Shown here: piece by piece, positions 10,653-20,739 of the stretch | How positions within the stretch are numbered: position 1 is the stretch's first letter | How the letters are laid out: each line of letters opens with the position of its first letter | Origin: Pseudoips prasinana | Taxonomy: Eukaryota; Arthropoda; Insecta; Lepidoptera; Nolidae | Assembly: GCA_951640165.1 (NCBI GenBank) | Contig: OX621259.1 | Coordinates: 3,100,001-3,164,000 of the forward strand | Direction of reading: 5' to 3' | Length of the DNA stretch: 64,000 nucleotides | Made by a program: the position numbers and the translations under genes | Notes under the pieces: generated by a model | Told to the model about the DNA's origin: nothing | What the model saw: the letters and a program-made list of their open reading frames with translations, nothing else | Database searches by the model: none

Positions 10653-10946
10653 TCAACTCCGTGGCGTCAACGGATCGCCTCGGTCGTAAGCGCCCCACCC
10701 GCGGACGGCCCGTGGACCACTCGGTGGCAACTGGCTGGTCGCATGTTTGCCGCGCGTTGACTGCGTATTGCCAACGCGCAGGTCCCGAGTGGACCGCGCG
10801 CTGCCCGCGAATTCATGCACCCAATAAGCTTTATTTCTTTTGTTGCGTCTTTCATTTTCTTCTCCATCAAGCGCAACAGCTATGAATGCCAATTCACGGT
10901 TTGTAAAATTTGACATTAGGAAACACACGTGTAGACCTAGTGCCAA
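10653..10946 (-). pseudogene. Possible PIF/Harbinger transposase N-terminus remnant
   Basis: The minus frame contains MSNFTNRELAFIAVALDG and NKRNKAYWVHEF, which resembles the start of HARBI1/ALP1-like transposases (acidic helix, then basic RR/KR and a WVH motif). Directly after WVHEF the frame runs into 22-bp GC-rich repeats and loses any likeness. No DDE residues are present. The match is by eye and short, so this is a tentative call; a chance frame is the alternative. Confidence 0.4.
10712..10810 (+). repeat. 22-bp degenerate tandem block, first
   Basis: Successive units begin at 10712, 10734, 10756 and 10778, each 22 bases long and of the kind GTGGACCACTCGGTGGCAAC. They are GC-rich, in contrast to the surroundings. 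Confidence 0.75.
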
Positions 10947-10969
10947 TTGTTAAGACTATTCGAAAAATC

Positions 10970-11115
10970 GTGGACCAAGCGACGTCCACTTGTTGACCAC
11001 TCGGCGTTCACTCGTTGACCGCGCGGGGTCCACTGGTTGACCGCGCGACGTTTATTAGTGATAACGCGGCGTCCACCCGTGGACCACCTGTCGACAACGA
11101 GTGGACGCCGTGCGA
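10970..11115 (+). repeat. 22-bp degenerate tandem block, second
   Basis: Units begin at 10970, 10992, 11014, 11036, 11058 (21 bases), 11079 and 11101. The common pattern is GTTGACCGCGCGGCGTCCAC. It appears related to the block at 10712, on the other side of the Harbinger-like segment. Confidence 0.85.
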
Positions 11116-11467
11116 GGAGGTGAGGCGGGGTGAGTGCCGAGTGGCTACAATGAACTGTGACCTTAAATAATATGATGTAATACGATGACATAATACTTGC
11201 AGTTATGATATTCCCCTTTAATACATGCTTCAGTATCACCGCGCTAATAGGGTTGTTAAAGGTCAATGCTTTTTGTGTATAAGGTCGTCTAAAATTGAAA
11301 TATAATACAATACTAAATTTAGAAAAGCCTAGTTATGAACATCATTAAGTTCATTAATTCAAGTTCATTAAGTAATTAAAGATAACAAAACCCTATGAAC
11401 TAGTGTTGTGATTAGTGAATTTAAGATTAGTGATAGAAATAATGTAATTATAAAGAACATGAATAAA

Positions 11468-11680
11468 GTCACCGTAGCCTAGTTGGTAGTGATGCTGCCT
11501 ACAAAGTTGGTGGTCCTGGGTTTGTTCCCGGTAAGTGCAAATATTTGTGTGATGAGCACGAAGAGTATATATCTATCTATTTAAGGTATGTATATCGTAG
11601 CCTGGTACCCATAGTACAAGCTGTGCTTAGTTTGGGGCGAGGATGGTCTGTGTGACATTGTCCCTAGATATTATTATAAA
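11468..11680 (+). mobile_element. SINE-B copy, small internal deletion
   Basis: Head GTCACCGTAGCCTAGTTGG, with box B mutated to GGGTTTGTTCCCG. The body lacks part of the segment after GATGAGCACGA. The shared tail ends in ATTATT. Confidence 0.85.
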
Positions 11681-12144
11681 AAAGTGTCTTCCCCTTAACA
11701 AATATGACTAAGGAAAGTCAGTGGATTGATTCATAGACTTCATTATGTTAATGTAGAAGTTTAAGTTAGTATAAAGGTTTAGGTTAATTTAAAGTTACTT
11801 ACGAGTATTACTCTTGACTAGATTGTAATACATATAAAGTACTATTCTTAGTACTGCTGGTTCTCGCTGGTGAGGGGTACACCACCAAGGTTTAAACTCA
11901 GATCGCTAAAATATTAACCTGGTTTTCTATACGTTGTAAGAACAATATTTCTTGGCGAGAATTTACACTTTACCACATTTTTAGAGAATACTCGATCCAC
12001 TCCAACTTTACTGAAGCTCTCTTCTGTTCATATAAATATTAGATATTTATATGAAAAATATTATATTCTACATTTAAAATATTATTATGACCGGCAACTG
12101 CGACCAAAATATATATAATAAATAATATATATCGGCACAATTGA

Positions 12145-12358
12145 CTACACGTGTGGCGCAGCGTCTAAGACAGTCGCCTCGCCGCTTTGTGTCGCGGGTT
12201 CGAGTCCCGCACCGGACAACGATTTGTGTCACCCATAAATAGTTGTTCTTAGTCTGGATGTAATTTGTGTCCGTCTATTATATGTTCGTAAAGTACCTAC
12301 CCCGCGATATAGGGATTAGATTTTCTAATGCGGGTGTATCCTTTGAAAAATAAATGTG
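12145..12358 (+). mobile_element. SINE-D, near full length
   Basis: Head CACGTGTGGCGCAGCGTCTA, box B GGGTTCGAGTCCCG, then CACCCATAAATAGTTGTTC, GTCTGGATGTAATTTGTG and a 3' part with TTTTCTAATGCGGG. The inverted copy at 40917-41113 is its closest relative here. Confidence 0.85.
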
Positions 12359-12445
12359 ACAAATAGCTACACCAACAACGTTATTCTGCAATATGTTCCG
12401 AACGGCGTAAACAAGTGACTCACGACGATTACACCATTATTTCCT

Positions 12446-12628
12446 ACTAGCTGTGCCCCGTGGTTTCACCCACGTAAAACTTTATACATTATAGCCTATG
12501 TGTTAATCCAGGTGTCAGCTAACTCCATACCAAATTTTATTAAAATCGCTCCAGCCGTTTAGCCGTGAAGAAGTAACAAACATACACATTCACACACTCA
12601 CAAACTTTCGCCTTTATAGTATTAGTGT
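12446..12628 (+). repeat. CTAGC repeat
   Basis: Begins ACTAGCTGTGCCCCGTGG and ends GCCTTTATAGTATTAG. Same family as 2104-2296. Confidence 0.8.
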
Positions 12629-12740
12629 GATAAAAACGGCGGACAGTTGCAGCATTTAATCTTTATTTGCTTGACGGCTTGAGGCCTCGCTTGCGTCTAA
12701 TGCACGGTAAAGCATTAGAAGCCTGCTAGGCTAACTGTAT

Positions 12741-13206
12741 GCTGTGCGGTGATGGCGGCGAATATCATAATATCATCACCCCATCTCACCCCGCGGGGGG
12801 CGTAGAAGTCGATCCGAGGGAATATCTGTCAGAGAACGGGCAGCAGCTTCTTTCTGATTACCAAAACCATCATACTGCGATCGCCAACCCATCTGCCAAG
12901 CGTGGCGATTATGGCATATCTCTAAAGATTGTTCTTGGGGGTGGCTTTTGTCCAGCATACTCACGTGGGACTGTACACGGGATTTGGTCCAAAGTACGTC
13001 CACTGCTGGACAATTGTCTTCCCAAATAATGCAGGGATATGCCATAATCGCCACGCTTGGCAGACGGGTTGTCGATCGCAGTTTGATGGTCATAATTCAT
13101 AGAAAAGCGCTGCTGCCCGTTCTTTGGTAGGTATTCCCTCGGACGATTTCGACGCCTCACCTGATGAGATGGGGTGATGATATTCTATGCCGTCACCACA
13201 CAGCAT
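12741..13206. repeat. Inverted pair of an RTE-tail-like repeat
   Basis: The left arm (12741-12965, plus) and right arm (12990-13206, minus) are diverged copies of one roughly 220-bp repeat with GTGATGGCG, ATCATCACCCCATCTCA, GAGAACGGGCAGCAGC and GCCAAGCGTGGCGATTATGG. Single copies lie at 34560-34795 (plus) and 42835-43052 (minus), where the repeat ends GTCCAGCAGTGGACG like RTE LINE 3' ends. The head-to-head pair could come from two insertions or from an inverted duplication. Confidence 0.75.
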
Positions 13207-13482
13207 TTGGTCCGTTCAAAGCAATTATTGAGTACACAGCGATCCACTATGCTGTGATTCACTTAAATTTCGAATTAAGTTAAAATCGAAAGGTCGCTAA
13301 ATAGAAGCGTACTTAGGTACTCATTTGCCAAGTTTATATTTATTATTTGAATGAACACGTTGAAAATAATCATTTTCTTTGCAATTTATTTATTTTAACT
13401 CTTTTTTACTAATTCATTGACCGAGCAATTATTTCCAGAGCTCAGTGATTAAGTAGAGTTTACTTAAAACTTTTCAGACACT

Positions 13483-14058
13483 ATTTTTAGGGTTTCGTAG
13501 CCAAATGGCAAAAACGGAACCGTTATAGATTCGTCATGTCTGTCTGTCTGTCTGTCCGTCCGTATGTCACAGCCACTTTTTTCCGAAACTATACTGCTGT
13601 ACTGTAAAAATTTGGTAAGTAGATGTATTCTGTGAGCCGCATTAAGATTTTCACAGAAAAATTGAAAAAGAACAATAATTATAATTATAGGGTTTCCCCA
13701 TAGTACTGAATCACAATTTTTTTTCATCGTACCCTTACTTGTGGGGTATCTATGGATAAGTCTTCAAAAATGATATTCAGGTTCCTGGTATCATTTTTTC
13801 TAAACTGAATAGTTTGTGCGAGAGGCACTTCCAAAGTATTATATCCTTTAACTTCTAAAATAAGAGAACGGTAAAACTAAAAAAAATATATGATGTGCAT
13901 CATACACTTTTCATACATGCAAACTTCCACCGAAAATGGGTTTGAACGAGATCTAGCTAGTAATTTTTTTTTAATAATTCATAAATCGTGAACCGCAATT
14001 TACCTATCATTTAATGAACCCTTCATAGGCGAGTCTGATTCGCACTTGGCCGGTTTTT
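13483..14058 (-). repeat. CCGGCCAAGTGCGAGTCGG repeat, long copy
   Basis: Inverted relative of 5191-5757: TTTTTAGGGTTTCGTAGCC at the left edge, a TGTCTGTCTG run, and GCACTTGGCCGGTTTTTT at the right edge. Confidence 0.85.
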
Positions 14059-14284
14059 TGTATAGCAAAGAAATCAAATAGAATGTAAAAGTAAAATTAG
14101 AATGTTCTAGTCTAATGGTTCAGTATAAAAGCATCCCAAAAGTATTATTTGTATCGTTAAATAAGTCAAGTGTAAGAATTGGTCTGGCACGACGATTTCA
14201 GTAAATTTGCGAGCGTTCAAGCTTATTCAATTTGAATTTAGAATAATACAAAGCATCACTTGGTACAGTTACAGGTATATACAT

Positions 14285-14485
14285 ACATGCATAGAAACAC
14301 GACTGTTTCCTAGAGGGTAGGCAGATACAATGGATTTCAATTCACGATCCTTGCACATCTCTTTCGCCTCGTTTACTGTCATTATATTCTTCATACTTTT
14401 AGGGTTAGGGTACTTCTGACCTGGCCTTTCTTGAGAACGTCTTTGATTTGGTCAGAGAATGTTCTACGAGGTCACCCCCTTCCCT
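14285..14485 (-). mobile_element. LINE 3' fragment (same family as 45195-45875)
   Basis: Minus strand matches the tail of the LINE at 45195-45875: GAACATTCTCTGACCAAATC near 14460, then GAAAGGCCAGGTCAGAAGTACC, ending in GTGTTTCTATGC. It joins a SINE-A body at about 14486, so this is a mosaic. Confidence 0.7.
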
Positions 14486-14700
14486 TCGCCGCAGCTCGTG
14501 AGTTCAATTCCCACCCAGGACAGATATTTGTGTGCATGAATGCACGTCTGTTTGTACTGAGTCTGGTTGTAATTATGTATATAAGTATGTATTTACAAAA
14601 GAAAATTAGTATGTGTAGTATAACAGCTATCTGAGTTCCAAGGAACTTAATTTGGGATCAGATGGCCGTGTGTGAATAATGTCCCAGGATATTATTATTA
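14486..14700 (+). mobile_element. SINE-A copy, head truncated
   Basis: Starts within the head at AGTTCAATTCCCACCC (box B) and continues through GTCTGGTTGTAATTATG to the shared tail and ATTATTATT. The first tRNA-like part is replaced by LINE sequence. Confidence 0.8.
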
Positions 14701-15261
14701 TGTTTTATTAAGTCTTTTGCTTATTAAATAAATTTTAAAATATATAATATAGGATCGGCACCGCTTTTTGAATTTGGTTCTAGACTCAACAACGTAACGT
14801 AAGCCTCATTAGGTGCTTTTCGATTCTTTTTTGTGTTATTTGCAATTTAATCATTCGCAGAAACCGCACAATGATAGCTGAGTCAACATCCCACATGCTG
14901 ACAACCGTATACCTCCCGCACAAATCTAAATATTTAATTATTTTTTTTTATGTAATCATTAATGTACACACGGAAATGGAATACAGAAAATAAATTTTAA
15001 AAGAAAATAATATGTACAAAGGTACTGCTTATTTCAATGAAATTTCTTCCAGTAGACCCGCGAGAGGAGACATTAAAAGAAATATAAGATAGCGTGTGTA
15101 GTTTCTAGTAATAATTTCTTTTTTTAGTTTTTTTAATTTCTTTTTCATTTTCAGCCTTCAAAACATTTTCATCATGCGGGATGATAACATCAACTTATTA
15201 TTATTGTTATATTAAGTAATACTTCGAGGTCGGAGCGGGCTAAGGGAACGCATTCTATCAT

Positions 15262-15430
15262 CAACATCATCATCATATCAGCCGCAAAACGCCCACTGCT
15301 GCAATTGCCGGTCTTGCGCTATCCGCATCCAGCGACTTTCAGCGACCCTCACAAGATCATCGGTCCATCTTGTGGGAGGCCTGCCCACGCTGCCTGCGTC
15401 TTCCGGTTCGTGGTCGCCACTCGAGAACCT
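15262..15430 (-). mobile_element. RTE-type LINE C-terminus and 3' end
   Basis: The minus strand encodes VGRPPTRWTDDLVRVAESRW then MRIAQDRQLQQW, the characteristic end of RTE-clade pol proteins, and finishes in ATGATGATGATG repeats. Strongly 5' truncated. Confidence 0.85.
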
Positions 15431-15614
15431 TTCTGTCCTAATTCTATAAAAAGATGCAAAAACTTGACAAGGTGACACGATTATTTGACCGTAAATAAGA
15501 AATGAGATCAAATGAAGCGCCACTTCTAAGAAAATAAAAGGAAACGAGTAACTTAAACGTTTAATGTCAATAAAGCCGTTTTGCACAGTTGTATGAAAGA
15601 ATCGAGGTATATAA

Positions 15615-18125
15615 GTGCAAAGTTACATGGAATATTTTACAGCGTTCTGTGGATTTCGGCAGGTAAATGAGATTTGCAATATTAACAATCGTTCTTGAGA
15701 TTTAGTATTGACTACGCTATTGGCGAGCGATATTGAGGTTAAACTATCGGATGATCCGTTAGTAAGTATTGATACTTATCATCCTCCTTTACAAATTTGT
15801 GTTACATTGCAATGTAATAAAATGGTAGGGCAAACAATGTTGCAGGATAGTACTGACATAGTTAAGTGCTCCCATACTAATTGGCAATTTTATAAATGTA
15901 ATTTCTTTAAGTTGTATGAAACATTTGGGCGGCTAGACTGGAACGCATTGTATGAAATTAAAAATTCAGAGGACGCGTTGACCTATTTCTATAATACAGT
16001 CAACGGCGCCATTAATGAACATACTCCAATAAAAAATAAATTTAAAAAAAGTGACAGATTCACCTACCCAGAATGGTATACACCCGATTTAATACATGAT
16101 ATTATGATAAAATCGAAGTATCACAAAATATATAAAGCGACAGGTTCACGGTGTGACTACGAGGCGTTTTCTCAGTACCGGTTGTTAGTAAAACGTAAAC
16201 TCAAGTCTACGTATGAGGCGTATCAGCTTAAATTAGAAATAAATATTAACAGTGACCCGAAATCATTTTGGAATTATATTAAAAGTAAACAGGTTAAACG
16301 AAACAAAAATGTAATTAAGAAAGATGGAAAAGTGTTATCTAATGCAGAAGGTGCCGAGTGTTTTGCTTCATATTTTCACTCGGTATATAGTAAAGAGCGT
16401 CCTATACTAGACCCGACGCAGGCGGAGACCTCGGCGGGCTCGAGCGCGAGCGCGGCTCGGGTGCATGTGGGCCAGCTCAGTGAACGCGAGGTGCGCTCCG
16501 CGCTCAACCGGCTCAAGCTAAAACAGTCGATAGGGCCTGATGGTATACCTCCGTATATGGTGAAGGACTGTCGTCAGGTATTTTGGAGACCATTGTTACA
16601 CGTTTTTAATCTGTGTCTTATGGAAGGAGTTTATCCAGAGCGATGGAAAATCACCAGAGTTATACCAGTTCCGAAGGGTAGTGGTAGCGATGATGTCAGT
16701 GGTTATAGACCGGTGGCGGTATTATCGGCGTTCGCCAAAGTATTTGAATCAGTTTTACACACTTGTATTTATGCGCAAGTAAGCTCTCAACTAGCGGAAG
16801 CTCAACATGGTTTTCGCCCAGGTCGAAGTACGGCGAGCAACCTCCTGTCGTTTACGACTTTTTTAACACCTGTCATAGACGCTGGAGGCCAGGTAGACAC
16901 CGCGTACTTCGACTTCCGAAAAGCTTTCGACACCGTAAATAATGACGTCCTGTTGTCGAAGCTAGCTGTACTAGGTTTCACGTCAAACTTACTTAAATTC
17001 TTCGCGAGTTATCTAGGCGAACGCAATGCAGGGTACGAATCGCTGCCATATTTTACCTTTTCTGGGATTAGTCAGGGCTCGAACCTTGGGCCATTGGAAT
17101 TCATTTTAATGATAAATGACCTCCCAGCAGTCGTACAGCATGCTCAATGTCTCCTTTTCGCAGATGACCTTAAGGTATATCTGTCGATATCAGACGCTTC
17201 GGACGCAGAACGATTGCAAAGAGATGTCGACCGGATAGTGCAGTGGAGCAATGACAACAAACTTTATTTTAATGTAAATAAATGTGGAATAATGAGTTAT
17301 ACTCGCACTAGGGTTCCACTGCATTATAACTATGAAATGGATGGCATATTGTTTCCTCGGTTTAGTGATTACAAAGACTTGGGCGTCGAAATGGTACCTG
17401 AGCTTACGTTCCGTAAGCACATTGTGAATAGTTGCAAGAAATCATTTCGAAATTTAGGATTCATATTAAGAAATTGTAAGGACTTCAATAACATGTTAAG
17501 TGTTAAGGTTTTATACAATGCGCTCGTTAGAAGTCACCTTGAGTCGACAGCTATGATTTGGAATCCCCATGAGGTTAAATATAGCCTCATGGTGGAGAAA
17601 ATTCAAAACAAATTTACTCGATTTTTATACCTCAAGGAATATGGCGTGTACCCCCTGTACCCGCTAATGTACCCAAGTTTGTTTGTGCTCGGAATGGTCG
17701 GGTACGTGCGCCGGAGCGTGCGGCGCGACCTCTCGCTGGTGACGTACGTGTGGCGTGTGCTGCGCGGACACATACACCACCCAGCCGTGCTGGAGAAGTT
17801 GCGCCTGTGCGCCCCTACTGATTACGTGGGTAAACGCCGCCGCCCTTCCACACTCTGCCCACCAGTTCCGAGGACGAACCTACTTAAGTTTGCCCCTGTG
17901 TCGCGCGCCATACGGCTCATTATAGCTATGGAAGTAGATATATATAACTGTAGCCAGCCGAAATTTGCAGAAGTTGCACAAAGTTGCATTGTAAACAGTG
18001 CCATATAGTGGTCTAATACTAGATATTAAGATATAATTATTATGTTATATATAGCTTACAATATCGCTTTGGAATTTTCTGTAAAGGTGTTGTGAATGTG
18101 TTTCAATAATAAATAAAAAAATAAT
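15615..18125 (+). mobile_element. Jockey-like LINE, 5' truncated
   Basis: Extends from the late endonuclease region (MEYFTAFCGFRQVN from about 15628) through the RT and a roughly 115-bp 3' UTR that ends with AATAAATAAAAAAATAATAA. An in-frame TGA at 15696-15698, in a place where the family usually has leucine before DLVL, splits the endonuclease remnant from the long frame. The first part of the endonuclease is missing, so the copy is not autonomous. Confidence 0.85.
15708..18008 (+). CDS. LINE reverse transcriptase ORF, 766 codons
   Basis: A long uninterrupted frame of the LINE above. The first codon is not ATG (TTG at 15708), which fits a truncated reading frame and not a true start. Residues 1-30 are the endonuclease end (SDIEV, DTYHPPL). 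The RT spans about residues 255-560: SGYRPVAVLSAFAKVFE, GFRPGRSTASNLL, YFDFRKAFDTV (catalytic Asp 402), SGISQGSNLGPLEF and FADD at 484-487, so the polymerase triad is present. The C-terminus has no CCHC knuckle. It would act in target-primed reverse transcription if expressed with an endonuclease. Lack of internal stops suggests recent insertion. No host role is suggested. Confidence 0.92.
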   Translation: MTTLLASDIEVKLSDDPLVSIDTYHPPLQICVTLQCNKMVGQTMLQDSTDIVKCSHTNWQFYKCNFFKLYETFGRLDWNALYEIKNSEDALTYFYNTVNGAINEHTPIKNKFKKSDRFTYPEWYTPDLIHDIMIKSKYHKIYKATGSRCDYEAFSQYRLLVKRKLKSTYEAYQLKLEININSDPKSFWNYIKSKQVKRNKNVIKKDGKVLSNAEGAECFASYFHSVYSKERPILDPTQAETSAGSSASAARVHVGQLSEREVRSALNRLKLKQSIGPDGIPPYMVKDCRQVFWRPLLHVFNLCLMEGVYPERWKITRVIPVPKGSGSDDVSGYRPVAVLSAFAKVFESVLHTCIYAQVSSQLAEAQHGFRPGRSTASNLLSFTTFLTPVIDAGGQVDTAYFDFRKAFDTVNNDVLLSKLAVLGFTSNLLKFFASYLGERNAGYESLPYFTFSGISQGSNLGPLEFILMINDLPAVVQHAQCLLFADDLKVYLSISDASDAERLQRDVDRIVQWSNDNKLYFNVNKCGIMSYTRTRVPLHYNYEMDGILFPRFSDYKDLGVEMVPELTFRKHIVNSCKKSFRNLGFILRNCKDFNNMLSVKVLYNALVRSHLESTAMIWNPHEVKYSLMVEKIQNKFTRFLYLKEYGVYPLYPLMYPSLFVLGMVGYVRRSVRRDLSLVTYVWRVLRGHIHHPAVLEKLRLCAPTDYVGKRRRPSTLCPPVPRTNLLKFAPVSRAIRLIIAMEVDIYNCSQPKFAEVAQSCIVNSAI

Positions 18126-18129
18126 AAAT

Positions 18130-18240
18130 AATAGTAATAATAATATCCATTATTCACACACGGCCATCTGATCCCAAACTAAGCAGAATTTGTATCTATT
18201 ATAGAAATTAGATAACTGATATACCTACTACTTCTCTTTT
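18130..18240 (-). mobile_element. SINE-A tail fragment
   Basis: The reverse complement of the shared SINE tail: AATAATAATATCC, CACACGGCCATCTGATCCC and AAACTAAGCAGAATTTG. It directly follows the LINE 3' end. Confidence 0.7.
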
Positions 18241-18374
18241 GTAAATAACGGGTGTCCGGTGGCAGAGTTAGGATTTCAATTTTGAACTGTTTTTGAAACG
18301 GTTTTACTGTAATAACAAAAAACCGGCTAAGTGTGAGTCGGACTCGCGCACGAAGAGTTCAGAACCATTATCTA

Positions 18375-18627
18375 TAATAATAATAATATCTGGGTACAAT
18401 CTCACACAGATCATCCTAGTCCCAAACTAAGCAAAGCTTGTACTATGGGTACCAGGCGACGACATACATACTTATATAGATAGATAAATACATGTATACA
18501 TAGAAAACATCCATGACTCAGAAACAAATATTCGTGCTCATCACACAAATATTTGCACTTACCGGGATTCGAACCCAGGAACACCAGCTTCGTAGGCAGG
18601 AGCACTACCAACTAGGCTATGGTGACC
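18375..18627 (-). mobile_element. SINE-B nested in CCGGC-type repeat
   Basis: Full inverted SINE-B: ATT-type tail at 18375, GGTACCAGGCGACGAC, box B GGATTCGAACCCAGG as seen on plus, and the head end GGTGACC at 18621-18627. Confidence 0.88.
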
Positions 18628-18692
18628 GTCAAATATCTAAAATCTATAAAAACAAATTTACGTTTGTTGTATGGAAGCCCCCTTAAATATTA

Positions 18693-19974
18693 GGTCTTTA
18701 CCTATGAAATTGCCGTTCTGCAGTACTGGCCATTTCAAATCAAAATAATTTTTGTTTGGCTAAGAATTCTAATTTCAAATTAATTTTATTTAAAAAACAT
18801 GGATTCTTTTTTCCAAAAGTAGTCATTTCTTTATTGATTAGTGTTACATTTTCATCGCATTTCAATCTTTTTCGTCATCATGGATACGTTAAAAATTCGA
18901 GTAATTATGGAATATGAGTACCGTCGTGGCAGCAACGCGGCACAAGCGGCACGCAACATCAACGACGTTTACGGAGCTAACACTACAAACCAACGCACCA
19001 CCTGTTATTGGTTTGCTCGCTTCCGTTCTGGAAATTTCGACCTGAAAAATGAACCTCGCGGTCGTCCGAAGACTTTGGTCGACAATGACGAATTAAAGGC
19101 GGTTGTGGAAGCTGATGATACACAATCTACGGCTGAATTAGCAGCAGCTTTCGACGTTAGCGTCAAAACAATATTGGTCCATTTGCGTCAAATTGGCAAG
19201 GTAAAAAAGCTTGACAAATGGGTGCCCCACGAACTCAATGATCGCCAGCGCGAAGTACGCGTCGAGACGTGCCTTGCACTGCTCAACAGACACACAAATG
19301 AAGGAATTTTGAACCGCATTGTTACCTGCGATGAAAAATGGATTCTGTTTGATAACCGCAAGCGCTCAGCAAGTTGGTTGGATCCTGGTTCAGCACCTAA
19401 ACAATGCCCTAAACGAAAACTTACCCCTAGAAAAGTGATGGTCACTGTTTGGTGGTCTAGCGCCGGTGTGATTCATCACAGCTTCTTACCAAACGGGGTG
19501 AGCATTACTGCAGATGTGTACTGTGAAGAACTGAGCACAATGATGGAGAAGCTGGCGCATCTCCAACCAGCATTGGTCAATCGCTCGTCTCCGCTGCTCC
19601 TGCACGACAACGCGCGACCTCATACTGCACAGCAGACGGTCTCCAAGTTGCAAGAACTGGGGTTGGAAGCTCTCCGTCATCCGCCCTACTCACCAGACCT
19701 TGCGCCTACAGACTACTACTTTTTCCAGAATTTGGATAACTTCTTGGCGGGAAAAAAATTCAATACCCGAGAGGCAGTACAAAATGCCTTTGAAGAATTT
19801 GTTGCCTCCCGTCCAGCTGATTTCTTTAAGAAGGGCATCAATAAACTGCCACTGCGATGGCAAAGATGCATTGATTGCATGGGTGATTACTTCGATTAAT
19901 ACAAATAAAAAAATTCATGAAAAAAATTCGTTTAAATTTTTTCATACAAAACGGCAATTTCATAGGTAAAGACC
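18693..19974 (+). mobile_element. Complete mariner transposon (cecropia-like)
   Basis: A 1282-bp element with perfect 25-bp terminal inverted repeats: GGTCTTTACCTATGAAATTG and CCGTT at 18693-18717, and its complement at 19950-19974. TA is duplicated at 18691-18692 and 19975-19976. The ends, the length and one transposase frame are all intact, so this copy may be active or recently active. It interrupts the CCGGC-type repeat, whose uninterrupted relative at 62280 supplies the empty site. Confidence 0.97.
18880..19899 (+). CDS. Mariner transposase, DD34D, intact
   Basis: A protein of 339 residues from ATG at 18880; the frame is open for 13 more codons upstream, but those lack an ATG at their start. 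The N-terminal paired helix-turn-helix DNA-binding half carries YEYRRGSNAAQAARNIND and GRPKTLVDNDEL. The linker has WVPHEL at 114-119. The catalytic residues are D151 (VTCDEKW), D243 (LLHDNARPHTA) and D278 (SPDLAPTDYYFF); 34 residues separate the last two, so the triad is complete. The end, RWQRCIDCMGDYFD, is typical. Similarity is strongest to the cecropia subfamily that includes the human Hsmar1/SETMAR transposase. It cuts and pastes DNA at TA sites. No stop, frameshift or missing key residue seen. Confidence 0.97.
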   Translation: MDTLKIRVIMEYEYRRGSNAAQAARNINDVYGANTTNQRTTCYWFARFRSGNFDLKNEPRGRPKTLVDNDELKAVVEADDTQSTAELAAAFDVSVKTILVHLRQIGKVKKLDKWVPHELNDRQREVRVETCLALLNRHTNEGILNRIVTCDEKWILFDNRKRSASWLDPGSAPKQCPKRKLTPRKVMVTVWWSSAGVIHHSFLPNGVSITADVYCEELSTMMEKLAHLQPALVNRSSPLLLHDNARPHTAQQTVSKLQELGLEALRHPPYSPDLAPTDYYFFQNLDNFLAGKKFNTREAVQNAFEEFVASRPADFFKKGINKLPLRWQRCIDCMGDYFD

Positions 19975-20589
19975 TATTATTTATTTTATTTTGTTTTTTT
20001 AGTATATTTTGTTGTTATAGCGGCAACAGAAATACATTATCTGTGAAAATTTCAACTTTCTAACTATCACGGTTCATGAGATACAGCCTGATGACAGACG
20101 GACAGACAGACAGACAGCGAAGTCTTAGTAATAGGGTCCTGTTTTACCCTTTGGGTACGGAACCCTAAAAAGAAAATGCATTGAATTATATATAATTATT
20201 TATTATTATAGAAGGGTATTTTGCTAATCAATTAATGTTTAGTACGCCTCCAAAAATAAACGCACCAAAAATAGACCAACCCCTTTGGTCACGAGAGCGA
20301 AAAATGGCTCAGCAACCAATTTATATATATTTATAAAATGGCTTGTATTTTTAAGAAATTGGAGGAATGTTTTGAAGATTGGACATGACTAAAACTGAAA
20401 TGAACTATATCCAAAGACCTTAATTAAAATAACTGCAAAAAAGCCGCGAAAGGACATTATTGATTTTTCGATATTAACAACAGCCTCCTGAAGACTGTGG
20501 CCAACAGACTTGACGTGGACAGTGCTATTATGCAGCACTGGACACGCGTACACATAATCAAGGATACCGCAATTACATATAATCGGTAT

Positions 20590-20720
20590 GTGTAATAGTG
20601 GTATCCTGTTATGTTCTTAATATATTACTAACATAGTTTTTTAAGATTACTGTTACTAACACTATGGATTCCGGTCCGAAATAAACGAATTTTATTTTAT
20701 TTTATTTTATTTATTTTATT
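20590..20720 (+). repeat. LINE-like 3' end, TTACTAACACTATGG type
   Basis: ATATTACTAACATAG, ATTACTGTTACTAACACTAT and GGTCCGAAATAAACG precede a TTTTA-rich run with an AATAAA signal. The inverted relative is at 35088-35215; a looser one is at 34330-34400. Confidence 0.55.
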
Positions 20721-20739
20721 TATTAATTTATACAGGAAT

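Larger units (their letters stand above)
18316..20171 (+). repeat. CCGGC-type repeat, split by SINE-B and mariner
   Basis: The left part starts AAAAAACCGGCTAAGTGTGAG (18316) and the right part ends TTGGGTACGGAACCCTAAAAA (20171). With the SINE at 18375-18627 and the mariner at 18693-19974 removed, about 320 bp remain. These match 62280-62585 in order: TTTGTTGTATGG, then TTATAGCGGCAACA, then GACAGACGGACAGACAG. This is a shorter variant than the copies at 5191 and 55549. Confidence 0.85.
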
